From Terriglobia bacterium (lineage in GTDB: Bacteria > Acidobacteriota > Terriglobia > Bryobacterales > Bryobacteraceae), in the NCBI GenBank assembly GCA_020073145.1, contig JAIQFS010000042.1, forward strand, positions 1-46,664: a stretch of 46,664 nucleotides of DNA, read 5' to 3'. Made by a program: the position numbers and the translations under genes. Shown here piece by piece: positions 8,714 to 16,313 of the stretch. The notes under the pieces are model-generated. The model had not been told where the DNA came from. It worked only from the letters and a program-made list of their open reading frames with translations, and ran no database searches. The number at the start of each line of letters is the position of its first letter. Position 1 is the first letter of the stretch.

Positions 8714-9001
8714 ATGGGCCCGACGCCGACCATCACGATCCATGTCCCGGGCCCGCTGCGCACGTACTGTGGGGGCGCAGCGCAACTGTCGATATCCGCG
8801 CAAACGGTTCGCGATGCGCTGGAGGATCTCCAGCGGAGCCAGGCCGCTTTGTATCGTAATGTGTGCGATGAAACGGGCAAGGTGCGGCGGCACCTGAACG
8901 TGTTCGTGAACTCAGACAACGTGCGCGACCTCAACGGAGTCGACACGCTGCTGACAGCGGGGGACGTGGTGACGATTTTACCGGCGGTTTCAGGAGGCTG
9001 A
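8714..9001 (+). CDS. MoaD/ThiS-family ubiquitin-like protein
   Basis: This 95-residue beta-grasp protein ends in the diagnostic Gly-Gly (AVSGG) and contains VNSDNVRDLNGVDTLLTAGD followed by VVTILPA, the C-terminal pattern of MoaD/ThiS sulfur carriers. The terminal Gly is normally adenylylated by an E1-like MoeB/ThiF enzyme and loaded with sulfur. No MoeB or other molybdopterin or thiamine gene is nearby; instead a BNR-propeller gene starts 3 nt after the stop codon, so the two form an operon. I chose the ATG at 8714 because GGAGAG lies just upstream and family members start close to TITIHVPGPL. It may have a role other than molybdopterin synthesis. Confidence 0.8.
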   Translation: MGPTPTITIHVPGPLRTYCGGAAQLSISAQTVRDALEDLQRSQAALYRNVCDETGKVRRHLNVFVNSDNVRDLNGVDTLLTAGDVVTILPAVSGG

Positions 9002-9004
9002 ACA

Positions 9005-10117
9005 ATGGCGGATCGAGTCATTCTAACGATTGGAACCAAGAAGGGCGTGTTCGTGGCCGATGCGGCCAAGCCGAGGCGCACGTTCACGCTGAGGGGGCCC
9101 TTCGGCCCGGGCGTCCCGGTGTACTCGACGCTGATCGACACGCGCGGGACACCGCGGCTGTACGCCTCCAGCTGCAATCCGTTCTTCGGCATGAAAGTGC
9201 TGCGGTCGACGGACGTGGGGAAGAGCTTTAAGGAGACGAAGGCGGCGCCAGCGTTCCCCAAGGAGGACGGACGCGCCCTGGCCAACATCTGGGCGCTGGA
9301 AGCGGGAAGCGGCAAGAAGGACCTATGGTGCGGGGTGGAGCCGGCGTCGTTGTTCCGGAGCCAGGATGGCGGCGATTCCTGGGAGCTGGTGCCGGGGATC
9401 AGCAACCACGAACACGCGCGCAAGTGGCAACCGGGCAACGGCGGGCTGTGCATGCACACCATCATTCGCGACGGGAGCCGCGTGCACCTGGGGATCTCGA
9501 CGGGCGGCCACTATGTGAGCGAGGACGGCGGCGCAACCTTCCGGGCATCCAATCAAGGAGTGGGGGCCGGCTTCGCGCCCGATCCCTATCCCGAGTTCGG
9601 CCAGTGCGTGCACAAGATCGCGCGGCACGACGCGGCGCCCGGACGGCTCTATATGCAGAACCACGGAGGATGGGCCGACTGGACAGGGCCGGGAGGGCCG
9701 CGGCCGGATATCGGGGTGCTACGCAGCGACGACTACGGCCGTTCGTGGCAATCGATCGCCAAGGGATTGCCGTCAGACTTCGGATTTCCCATCGTGGTCC
9801 ATCCGCACAGCGCCGATACGGTATACGTCATGCCGCTGGAGCCGGCGACGCGCTCCTGTCCGGGCGGCGCGCCGGCGGTGTGGCGCAGCGAGAATGGCGG
9901 CGGATCGTGGAACCGGCTGGCGCGCGGGCTGCCGAAGAAGCAGAGCTACTTCACGGTGCTGCGCGACGCCATGGACATCGACCGGCTCAAGACGCCCGCG
10001 CTCTACTTTGGGACGACCACCGGCCAGTTGTGGATGGGGAGGGAGGGCGGTGAGCAGTGGGACTGCCTGTTCGATTCCCTGCCCCCGATTCACAACGTCA
10101 AGGTCGCAGTGGTGTGA
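9005..10117 (+). CDS. BNR/sialidase-like beta-propeller protein (VPS10/Ycf48-like repeats)
   Basis: The 370-residue protein lacks an obvious signal peptide and consists of repeated bacterial-neuraminidase-type blades: RSTDVGKSF, RSQDGGDSWELV, VSEDGGATF, RSDDYGRSW and RSENGGGSWNR. Such S-x-D-x-G-x-T-W Asp-box propellers occur in sialidases and in assembly factors such as Ycf48. Catalytic arginine triads of true sialidases are not evident, so enzymatic activity is uncertain. The gene begins 3 nt after the moaD-like gene, which implies co-expression and perhaps a physical partnership. Genome annotations often call it exo-alpha-sialidase or glycosyl hydrolase. Confidence 0.8.
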   Translation: MADRVILTIGTKKGVFVADAAKPRRTFTLRGPFGPGVPVYSTLIDTRGTPRLYASSCNPFFGMKVLRSTDVGKSFKETKAAPAFPKEDGRALANIWALEAGSGKKDLWCGVEPASLFRSQDGGDSWELVPGISNHEHARKWQPGNGGLCMHTIIRDGSRVHLGISTGGHYVSEDGGATFRASNQGVGAGFAPDPYPEFGQCVHKIARHDAAPGRLYMQNHGGWADWTGPGGPRPDIGVLRSDDYGRSWQSIAKGLPSDFGFPIVVHPHSADTVYVMPLEPATRSCPGGAPAVWRSENGGGSWNRLARGLPKKQSYFTVLRDAMDIDRLKTPALYFGTTTGQLWMGREGGEQWDCLFDSLPPIHNVKVAVV

Positions 10118-10255
10118 AGCCGGAGCGGCCGGGACGGTGGCGTCAGGCCCCCGCTGGAGGAACTGACCGGCGGGAGGAAAAGTTATGGGCAGGGCGGAGA
10201 TTTTTTCGCGAGAGGGGGCAGGCCGAGGCTTGGGGGGCGGCCGGCCCGGGCGCGG

Positions 10256-10975
10256 TCACAAGCCGGCGTGGCGCTTGAGGTTGCTGAAGACCACGGGCAA
10301 GGACTCGTAGTTTTCCGGGGCGACGATCTGGGCGGCGGGGTCGGGAGCGATTTTACCGGTGAGCGAGACCTTCCCCTCGCCCAGGCCTTTGGCGTTGACG
10401 CGAAGCTCGATAACGGAGAAGGCGTAGGGGGATGGGGGATCGGGGCCGGCAGGTTTCCACAGATCATTCGACGCGCCGAGGCGGCGCTCGGTGATGAGGA
10501 GGATGCGTTGGCCGCCCTCGGGGGCGGGCCGTTTCGCGGCATAGCGGAGCGCGTACCCAGCGACCTCAGAAGACCAGAGATAGCCGACGGTGGGGCTCTC
10601 CTGCAAGGCGGCGGCAAGGGTGGACTCGGGAGTGGCGGGCGGCGCATCGTCGGCGGCAGCACCCCTGCCGCCGCGGCCGCCACCGCGTCCGGCGCGGGCG
10701 CCGCCCCGACCGGCGGCGCGGGTAACCGGGGCGCCGGCGCCGCCTTTCATATTCCACGCCGCCATCAATTTGTCGCGTTCGGCATCGGTGGACCAGCGGA
10801 GGATATCGATGCGGATGGAATCGGGCGCACCGGCGACGTTGGCGGAGGTGGCGGTGAAACTCCAGCCGGGTTCCGGTGCGGCGGCCGGAGTTTGCGCCGA
10901 CAGCCAGGCGGCGCAGGCCATGCCGCAAACGGTAAGACCGAGGAGTGAAGGTTTGACTGGATGAGTCTTGTGCAT
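10256..10975 (-). CDS. Secreted hypothetical protein with a Gly/Arg-rich segment
   Basis: The 239-residue product starts at ATG 10975 (MHKTHPVKPSLLGL), giving a signal peptide that ends near LSAQ. Residues around 80-110 form an Arg-Gly-Gly-rich, probably disordered linker (GGARAGRGGGRGGRG). The flanking segments resemble acidobacterial secreted proteins of unknown function that mention WSTDAERDKL. A perfect TATAAT hexamer is present at 11026-11021, about 45 nt upstream of the start, without a clear -35 box. The function is unknown. It is convergent with the BNR gene and divergent from the flavoprotein gene. Confidence 0.65.
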   Translation of the reverse strand: MHKTHPVKPSLLGLTVCGMACAAWLSAQTPAAAPEPGWSFTATSANVAGAPDSIRIDILRWSTDAERDKLMAAWNMKGGAGAPVTRAAGRGGARAGRGGGRGGRGAAADDAPPATPESTLAAALQESPTVGYLWSSEVAGYALRYAAKRPAPEGGQRILLITERRLGASNDLWKPAGPDPPSPYAFSVIELRVNAKGLGEGKVSLTGKIAPDPAAQIVAPENYESLPVVFSNLKRHAGL

Positions 10976-11106
10976 TTGTCCGGTTCGCTGCCCAAAACCG
11001 GGCGGGCCGCCCGAGAACATATTATACGCCTTGGATGGCGGCGGCCCCGCGGCGACGGGCGATTTGCTCGCGATTCGTCAGCGGGAGGCCGGAAAAGCGC
11101 TAGGCT

Positions 11107-12519
11107 ATGGAGGAGACCGTGGCCGAACCGCTCGGAGCCATTTTTCCGCCTGCTGACCCGGGAACCATCGCTCCTCAGTATCTGGAGGATGCGTCCGGGT
11201 TTCGCGGCTATGCGGAACGCGTCCTCGTGCCCGGCGACGAAGCGGGGGTGGTTGGGGCGCTGCGGGAGGCCTCTACGGCGGGCGTTGCCCTCACGATTGC
11301 GGGCGCGGGGACGGGGGTGACGGGGGCGCGCGTGCCGCAGGGTGGATGGGTGCTGTCGCTGGAAAAACTGAGGCGGCTGGAGATGGGGCGCGGCCAGGCG
11401 ACGGCGGGCGCGGGCGTGATCCTGCGCGACCTGCACGCGGCGGCGCAGGCCACGGGACAGTTTTATCCGCCCGATCCGACGGAGACGTCGGCTTCGATCG
11501 GCGGGACTATCGCCACCAATGCGAGCGGGGCGCGGAGTTTCCGATACGGGGCCACGCGGCGCTGGATCGAGCGACTGCGGGTGGCGCTGGCGGATGGGCG
11601 CGTGCTGGATGTCGGGCGCGGCGACGCCATCGATTTCGACCCGGGGGCGATTCCTCTTCCGGCGGTGACCAAGAACACGGCCGGGTACCAGCTGCATCCG
11701 GGCATGGACTGGATCGACCTGTTCACGGGCTCGGAAGGCACGCTGGGGGTGGTGACGGAGGCGCGACTCGGTCTGCTGCCGGCGCCGGCGGGGGTGCTGG
11801 CCGGGGTGGTTTTCTTTCCGGATGACGAGAGCGCGGTGGACGCGGTGGAAGCGTGGCGGAGGGCGGCGTCGCCGCGTATGCTGGAATACTTCGATGCGCC
11901 CTCGCTGGCGCTGTTAGGCCGCGGGTTTCCCGAAATTCCCCAGGCGGCGCGGGCAGCCCTTTTGTTCGAGCAGGAACTGGCCGCGAAAAACGACAGCGCG
12001 GAAGTGGAGCGGTGGCTGGCGCGCATTGAAGCGGCCGGCGGGCTGGACGAATCGTGGCTGGCGGAGTCGGCCGCCGACCGCGAACGGTTCCGGCGGTTCC
12101 GCCATGCCTTGCCGGAACTGGTCAATGACACCGTGCGGCGCAACGGCACGCTCAAGATGGGGACGGACCACGCGGTGCCGCTCGCGCGGAGCCGCGAGAT
12201 GCTGACGTATTACCGGCGGCGGTTGGAGGAGGAATTCCCGGGACGGTACGTGATTTTCGGACACATCGGCGACGCGCACTTGCACGCCAACATTCTTCCG
12301 CGGGCGCAAGAGGCGGAGCGGGCCACGGCGCTGCTGGGAGAATTCGCGCGCCAGGCGGTGGCGCTGGGCGGAACGGTGTCGGCCGAACACGGGCTGGGGA
12401 AGCGCAAGGCGCACTTGCTCGAGCTGCAGTACGGACCGGAGCAACTGGCGGCGCTGCGCGCGGTGAAGCGGCGGATGGACCCGCAAAATATTCTGGGACG
12501 CGGCACGCTCTTCGCGTGA
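11107..12519 (+). CDS. glcD: FAD-linked oxidase, glycolate oxidase GlcD / D-lactate dehydrogenase family
   Basis: The 470-residue protein has the PCMH-type FAD domain: GAGTGVTGARVP pyrophosphate loop, PPDPTETSASIGGTIATNAS and GSEGTLGVVTEA. The C-terminal oxidase domain contains GHIGDAHLHANI and SAEHGLGKRK, the metal and substrate signatures of the GlcD/DLD family, followed by the usual DPQNILGRG end. It should oxidise a 2-hydroxy acid such as glycolate or D-lactate. No GlcE or GlcF partner is next to it. The ATG at 11107 is kept, but a GGAGGA site at 11109-11114 would serve a GTG at 11119 even better, so the true start may be four codons later. The stop overlaps the start of the next gene. 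Confidence 0.85.
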   Translation: MEETVAEPLGAIFPPADPGTIAPQYLEDASGFRGYAERVLVPGDEAGVVGALREASTAGVALTIAGAGTGVTGARVPQGGWVLSLEKLRRLEMGRGQATAGAGVILRDLHAAAQATGQFYPPDPTETSASIGGTIATNASGARSFRYGATRRWIERLRVALADGRVLDVGRGDAIDFDPGAIPLPAVTKNTAGYQLHPGMDWIDLFTGSEGTLGVVTEARLGLLPAPAGVLAGVVFFPDDESAVDAVEAWRRAASPRMLEYFDAPSLALLGRGFPEIPQAARAALLFEQELAAKNDSAEVERWLARIEAAGGLDESWLAESAADRERFRRFRHALPELVNDTVRRNGTLKMGTDHAVPLARSREMLTYYRRRLEEEFPGRYVIFGHIGDAHLHANILPRAQEAERATALLGEFARQAVALGGTVSAEHGLGKRKAHLLELQYGPEQLAALRAVKRRMDPQNILGRGTLFA

Positions 12520-12749
12520 AGGCGCGCGGCAGGCAAGAATCGAAGGAGTGGTGGTTTCTGGCGGTGGAAATCGGCACCGACGGAATGGCTCACGACATCC
12601 GGGTGATCCGGATGTTGGGGCATGGGCTGGACGAGAAGGCGGTGGAGTGCGTGAGCCAGTGGCGCTTTCGGCCAGGGACGAAGGATGGCGTGGAGGTGGC
12701 GGTGCAAGCCACGATCGAGGTCAGCTTCCGGCTGCAGGACAGCCGCTAG
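12516..12749 (+). CDS. Stand-alone TonB C-terminal domain protein
   Basis: The 77-residue product is nearly all TonB C-terminal domain: GTDGMAHDIRVIRMLGHGLD, then AVECVSQWRFRPGTKDG and a closing IEVSFRL strand. Full TonB proteins have an N-terminal membrane anchor and a Pro-rich spacer; both are missing. The GTG start at 12516 overlaps the glcD stop in a GTGA arrangement, which suggests translational coupling rather than a random fragment. It could be a truncated relic or a small periplasm-type adaptor, but no export signal is visible. Confidence 0.6.
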   Translation: MKARGRQESKEWWFLAVEIGTDGMAHDIRVIRMLGHGLDEKAVECVSQWRFRPGTKDGVEVAVQATIEVSFRLQDSR

Positions 12750-12775
12750 GCCGGCGGATCGGCGATGCAAGCGGG

Positions 12776-13801
12776 CTAAGCGCCGGGGACGAACAGGCGG
12801 AGCACGAGGAATGCCACCCAGGCAATCACGGCAGACGCAGGGATGGTCAGCACCCAGGCCCACACGATGTTGGCGGCGAGTCCCCAGCGGACGGCCTTGA
12901 GGCGGTGAATGCTGCCGACGCCGGCGATGGCGCCAGCGATGGCATGGGTGGTGGAGACCGGTAGCCCGAGGTGGGTGGCGAGGAGCACGGCGCCGGCCGC
13001 GCCGGTTTCCGCGCAGAAGCCACTGCGCGGCTTGAGGCGCGTGAGACGGCCGCCCATGGTGTGGACAATGCGCCATCCTCCGCTCAAGGTTCCCAGGGCG
13101 ATGGCCGCGTGCGCCGCCAGGATCACCCAGACCTGCACGTGAAAGGTCTTCTGAAATCCGGAAGTGACCAACAGGCTGGTGATGATTCCCATGGTTTTCT
13201 GCGCGTCGTTGGTGCCATGCGAGAGGCTGAAGGCGGCGGCCGAAACCAGCTGGAATTTGCGGAAGAAGAAATCCATGCGGGCGGGGCTGGATTTTCGGAA
13301 CAGCCAGTGCACCAGGACCATGAGCACGTAGGCCGAGACGAGACCGATGAGGGGCGCGAGAAAGATGAAGATGAGGGTGAGCGGCCAGCTTCCGAGCGTG
13401 AGGGCCTGGAAGCTATGGCCGAAACCACGCGTCAGGCCGACCCGGGCCAAGGCGGCGCCGGCGTAACCGCCGATCAAGGCGTGGGAGGAACTGGTGGGCA
13501 ATGCCAGCCACCAGGTCATCAGGTCCCAGACGATGGCGCCCACCAGGCCGGCCAGGATGACCCAAGGGGTGACGAGGCTGATATCGACAAAGCCTTTTCC
13601 CACCGTGTTGGCGACCGCTGTGCCAAACGTAAATGCGGCCACAAAATTGAAAAACGCCGCCCAGATGACGGCCTGGAACGGGCTCAGGACGCGGGTGGCG
13701 ACCACGGTGGCGATGGAATTGGCGGCGTCATGGAAGCCGTTGATGAAATCAAATACCAGTGCGATCCCAATGATGAGAACGGCCAGTTCAAAGGGAGACA
13801 T
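12776..13801 (-). CDS. pitA: Low-affinity inorganic phosphate transporter, Pit family
   Basis: The 341-residue, highly hydrophobic protein has the two Pit signatures: GFHDAANSIATVVATRVLSP near the N-terminus and SLSHGTNDAQKTMG in the second half, plus LPTSSSHALIGG and GLPVSTTHAIAGA. It should be an inner-membrane symporter that moves metal-phosphate with protons. The DUF47 gene lies 3 nt upstream in the same direction, a classic pairing, so both are read from the promoter at 14448-14476. About ten transmembrane helices are expected. It is somewhat shorter than E. coli PitA, like other bacterial and archaeal Pit proteins. Confidence 0.93.
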   Translation of the reverse strand: MSPFELAVLIIGIALVFDFINGFHDAANSIATVVATRVLSPFQAVIWAAFFNFVAAFTFGTAVANTVGKGFVDISLVTPWVILAGLVGAIVWDLMTWWLALPTSSSHALIGGYAGAALARVGLTRGFGHSFQALTLGSWPLTLIFIFLAPLIGLVSAYVLMVLVHWLFRKSSPARMDFFFRKFQLVSAAAFSLSHGTNDAQKTMGIITSLLVTSGFQKTFHVQVWVILAAHAAIALGTLSGGWRIVHTMGGRLTRLKPRSGFCAETGAAGAVLLATHLGLPVSTTHAIAGAIAGVGSIHRLKAVRWGLAANIVWAWVLTIPASAVIAWVAFLVLRLFVPGA

Positions 13802-13804
13802 CGA

Positions 13805-14419
13805 CTAGCTGTTCTTGACCACGACGTTCTGGAGAACGTCCGCCACGTCCTCGCAACAGTCGATGGTGGCTTCGATGAAGTCATAGACTTCCTTGAGCTT
13901 GATGAGAGTGATGGGGTCCTTCTCTTTATCGAATAAGTCGACCACGGCGCTGCGCCCGATGAGGTCGCCTTCGTTTTCGAGGCGGTTGATCTCGATGCAG
14001 TGTTCCATCACGGAGCCGCCTTTTTCCAAAGCTTCGAAGGCCGCTTTGAGGGCCTTAGCACAGGCCGCCACGATCTCGGCGAGGGTGATCATGGCGGGAG
14101 GAATGGGCTTGATGTGATAGGCGACGAGGCGGTGAGCGGTGTCTTCGATGCCATCGAGCACGTTGTCGAGGGCTGAGGAAATATTGTGGATATCCTCTGG
14201 ATCGATGGGGGTGATGAAGGTCTGGTTGAGACGGGTGAAGATTTCGTGGATGACTTCGTCGCCCTTGCTCTCGAGGACGTTGATTTCGGTGGCGAGGGTG
14301 GCCATGCGGGCATTGCCGGCGCGCAAGCCATCGAGGAGCAGGCGGGCGGCTTCGGAGATGATCTCCACCTGTTTGAGGAAGAGACCGTAGAACTTCTCTT
14401 CGCGGGGCAGCAGTTTCAT
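13805..14419 (-). CDS. DUF47 / PhoU-like regulator of the Pit transporter
   Basis: The 204-residue helical protein starts MKLLPREEKFYGLFLKQVEI and contains the two DUF47 helical repeats with acidic metal-binding clusters (EINVLESKGDEVIHEIFTRL; EINRLENEGD). DUF47 proteins are PhoU-like and act with Pit-type phosphate transporters, probably as cytoplasmic regulators. I chose the ATG at 14419 as the canonical family start. Only 3 nt separate its stop from the pitA start. Confidence 0.9.
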   Translation of the reverse strand: MKLLPREEKFYGLFLKQVEIISEAARLLLDGLRAGNARMATLATEINVLESKGDEVIHEIFTRLNQTFITPIDPEDIHNISSALDNVLDGIEDTAHRLVAYHIKPIPPAMITLAEIVAACAKALKAAFEALEKGGSVMEHCIEINRLENEGDLIGRSAVVDLFDKEKDPITLIKLKEVYDFIEATIDCCEDVADVLQNVVVKNS

Positions 14420-14447
14420 AATGAGGGCGTCTTGTGGGGGACCCCCT

Positions 14448-14476
14448 ATCTTATGCGAGTGCGTGCCGCCGGTCAA
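14448..14476 (-). promoter_or_regulatory. Sigma-70 promoter of the DUF47-pit operon, with a palindrome at the start site
   Basis: On the minus strand, TTGACC (14476-14471) and TAAGAT (14453-14448) are separated by exactly 17 nt. The predicted transcription start, near 14441, coincides with the palindrome GGGGGTCCCCC (14446-14436). The palindrome could be an operator or an early transcript hairpin. Confidence 0.6.
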
Positions 14477-14483
14477 TGGATTA

Positions 14484-15263
14484 TTACAGTTCGGTCACGA
14501 TGGGGAAAAGTGCTTGCGGCTCTTCAGCTTCCGCGCCATGGAAGCGGGTATCGAGGAGGCGGCTGGGGTCGACGTTGCCCATGGCGGAGAGGATGTTTTC
14601 CTTGAGGTGCGGATACTCGCGCTCGAGTCCGCCAAACAGGTCGCGCAAGGCGCGGCGGACGGTGCCGGTCTTTTGCGAGCATCCGCACGGCACGACGGGA
14701 ACGCCGAGGGAGTCGGCGTAGGCGCGGGTGATGTCCTCAGTGACGAAGACCAGCGGGCGGATGAGGCGAAACTCGCGATCGCGCGAGAGGGTGACCGGAG
14801 GCAAGGCGCTGAGTTTGCCGGTAAACATGGTGTTGCGGAGAAGCGCTTCGCAGAAATCGTCGGCAGTGTGGCCGAAGGCGACGACGTTGGCGCCGAGATC
14901 ACGGGCGATCTCGTAAACGGCGCGGCGGCGGTAGCGGCTGCAGAGATCGCAGCCGTGGTCGGGCTGGTCTTCGAGCAGGCGCATGGAAGGCGCATCGCGG
15001 AAGTAGGTCCAGGGCACGCCGCGCTCTTTCAGATATTCGCCGAAGGGGGCGATGGGACGCAGGAACTTGCCTTGCTCGACGGTGAAGGCGCAGACTGTGA
15101 AATCGATAGGGGCGCGTTTGGCGAGAAGCAGCAGCGCTTCGAGCAAGGTCGCGGAGTCCTTGCCACCGGAGAGGGCCACGGCCACGCGGTCGCCATGGCG
15201 GATCATTTTGAAGCGATGGATGGCTTCGCCGACTTTGCGGAGGAGGGTCTTTTCGAGGTCCAC
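14484..15263 (-). CDS. ttcA: TtcA-like PP-loop ATPase (tRNA 2-thiocytidine synthesis family)
   Basis: The 259-residue product has the PP-loop SGGKDS (32-37), and the paired cysteines C105-D-L-C108 followed by SRYRRR, which in TtcA hold the iron-sulfur cluster; a further cysteine occurs in VPCGCSQ. TtcA thiolates C32 of tRNAs. The central FGHTADDFCEALLRN segment also fits. The start is the GTG at 15263 (VDLEKTLLRKVGEAI). It has no Shine-Dalgarno, but a perfect TATAAT (15276-15271) ends 7 nt before it, so the transcript is probably leaderless. The frame is open further upstream, but that part has no family similarity. An alternative is a related tRNA thiolase such as TtuA/Ncs6. Confidence 0.8.
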   Translation of the reverse strand: MDLEKTLLRKVGEAIHRFKMIRHGDRVAVALSGGKDSATLLEALLLLAKRAPIDFTVCAFTVEQGKFLRPIAPFGEYLKERGVPWTYFRDAPSMRLLEDQPDHGCDLCSRYRRRAVYEIARDLGANVVAFGHTADDFCEALLRNTMFTGKLSALPPVTLSRDREFRLIRPLVFVTEDITRAYADSLGVPVVPCGCSQKTGTVRRALRDLFGGLEREYPHLKENILSAMGNVDPSRLLDTRFHGAEAEEPQALFPIVTEL

Positions 15264-15436
15264 TGCATTGATTATAGCGGGGGGCAGAGTGCATTGAATC
15301 CCAGCGAATTGTGTGCGGGGATTCGCGGCTCTGCAATCCAGTTTCAGAGGAAGTGCAATAAAAGCAGGGGGGGGAGTGGCCGTGTCGTCGCTGTCCGGAG
15401 GGTAGCGCTGTGGAGCCGCTCCAAGGTCCTGCCGAC

Positions 15437-15645
15437 TCAAAGAAGCGCGGCAAACTCCGCAACCGAGATCCCGGATGCTCGTATCAGGGCGCGTAGCGTG
15501 CCTGGCGCGAGCTCCCGGTGTTTTTCGGCCTGCTCCCCCGAAACCGAGGGAAGGTGGCGCCTTGAGACACGCAACCCGGGATCGACGGACACTCAGCAAC
15601 GATCTTGCCGGACTCGTCCCGCTCCAGCGTTACGAGAAGCTTCAT
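15437..15645 (-). pseudogene. Collapsed hicB-hicA toxin-antitoxin remnant
   Basis: From the ATG at 15645 the frame encodes the N-terminus of a HicB antitoxin (MKLLVTLERDESGKIVAECP, then SIPGCVSQG), where similarity stops. A different frame then reads EKHRELAPGTLRALIRASG and ISVAEFAALL before a TGA at 15439-15437, the C-terminus of a HicA RNA-interferase. The middle, meaning the C-terminal half of HicB and the N-terminal half of HicA with its catalytic His, is missing. This is best explained by one internal deletion in a hicB-hicA operon. It lies 30 nt beyond the vapC stop on the same strand. No functional product is expected. Confidence 0.7.
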
Positions 15646-15674
15646 GTTTGGATCACGATCTGTCGGGCCCGGCC

Positions 15675-16046
15675 TCACAGTTCATACGCCAAGCCCAGGT
15701 CGTGGGCGAGGCTGGCGAGGCGGGGATCGGCGGTCCACAGGGGGAACCGCGAGACAACGGAGGACGCCAGCAGGTGAACGTCGATCCAGCCGATGCCGCG
15801 GCCGTGCAGACCGCGATGGCGAACGAATGCGACGACCTCCCGATGCGGAACGGTTGGCGCGAGAAGCATGTGCTCGTAAGCCTCAAGGAATTGCTTGCGG
15901 CCTCCGCGATCGCCGATGAGAAGCTCTCCGTAGATCAATTCGTGGCCGGCGACTTCTTCGAGGTCGAGGAGCCTACGCATCCCGGCTACGAAGGGCGCGC
16001 GGTTGGACAGGGACCGAATCCAGACGGACGTGTCGACGAGAACCAT
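15675..16046 (-). CDS. vapC: VapC-type PIN-domain ribonuclease toxin
   Basis: The 123-residue product has the acidic PIN-domain residues D5 (MVLVDTSVWI), E41 (IYGELL), D89 (GWIDVHLL) and D107 (TADPRL) in the correct order and spacing, so the Mg-dependent RNase site looks intact. The ATG at 16046 overlaps the vapB stop in a TGATG junction, showing translational coupling. VapC toxins cut tRNA or rRNA and are neutralised by VapB. Confidence 0.9.
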   Translation of the reverse strand: MVLVDTSVWIRSLSNRAPFVAGMRRLLDLEEVAGHELIYGELLIGDRGGRKQFLEAYEHMLLAPTVPHREVVAFVRHRGLHGRGIGWIDVHLLASSVVSRFPLWTADPRLASLAHDLGLAYEL

Positions 16047-16261
16047 CAGCCGGCTCTGCGCTTGCCGGACTGACTCTCGCGACGCCGGGGAACATCGCTC
16101 GCGCCTGGCTCGGTTCCGAGAAGGGCGCGAAGCCGCTGATAGGCGGCACGCCGCACCAAGGCTTCCAGCCCCAAGCGAACCGTTTCGGTATCCGTGGCGG
16201 CACCGCTGACGGCCTTGGCCTCGCGAAACAGCTCGTCATCGATGTGCAGGGTTTTCTTCAA
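16046..16261 (-). CDS. vapB: VapB-type antitoxin
   Basis: The 71-residue protein starts LKKTLHIDDELFREAKAVSG, matching the MKKTLHIDDELL start of ribbon-helix-helix VapB antitoxins. That match identifies a TTG at 16261 as the start codon. No Shine-Dalgarno is present; a CATAAT hexamer (16274-16269) ends 7 nt before the TTG, which suggests a leaderless message. The C-terminal half (RAAYQRLRALLGTEPG and a basic tail) would wrap the VapC active site. The pair probably autoregulates. Confidence 0.85.
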   Translation of the reverse strand: MKKTLHIDDELFREAKAVSGAATDTETVRLGLEALVRRAAYQRLRALLGTEPGASDVPRRRESQSGKRRAG

Positions 16262-16313
16262 CCATACAATTATGCCATAAAAGAATGGCACATTCGGCCA
16301 GCCAGCCCGCGAG

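Noticed and set aside
15365-15373. Run of eight or so G residues, possible phase-variable tract
   Set aside because: It lies in non-coding sequence well upstream of the ttcA-like start and outside its -10 box, so no switching role can be argued.
14421-16073. 550-codon plus-strand open frame over ttcA, hicBA and vapC
   Set aside because: It runs antisense to several recognisable genes and has no family-like segments.
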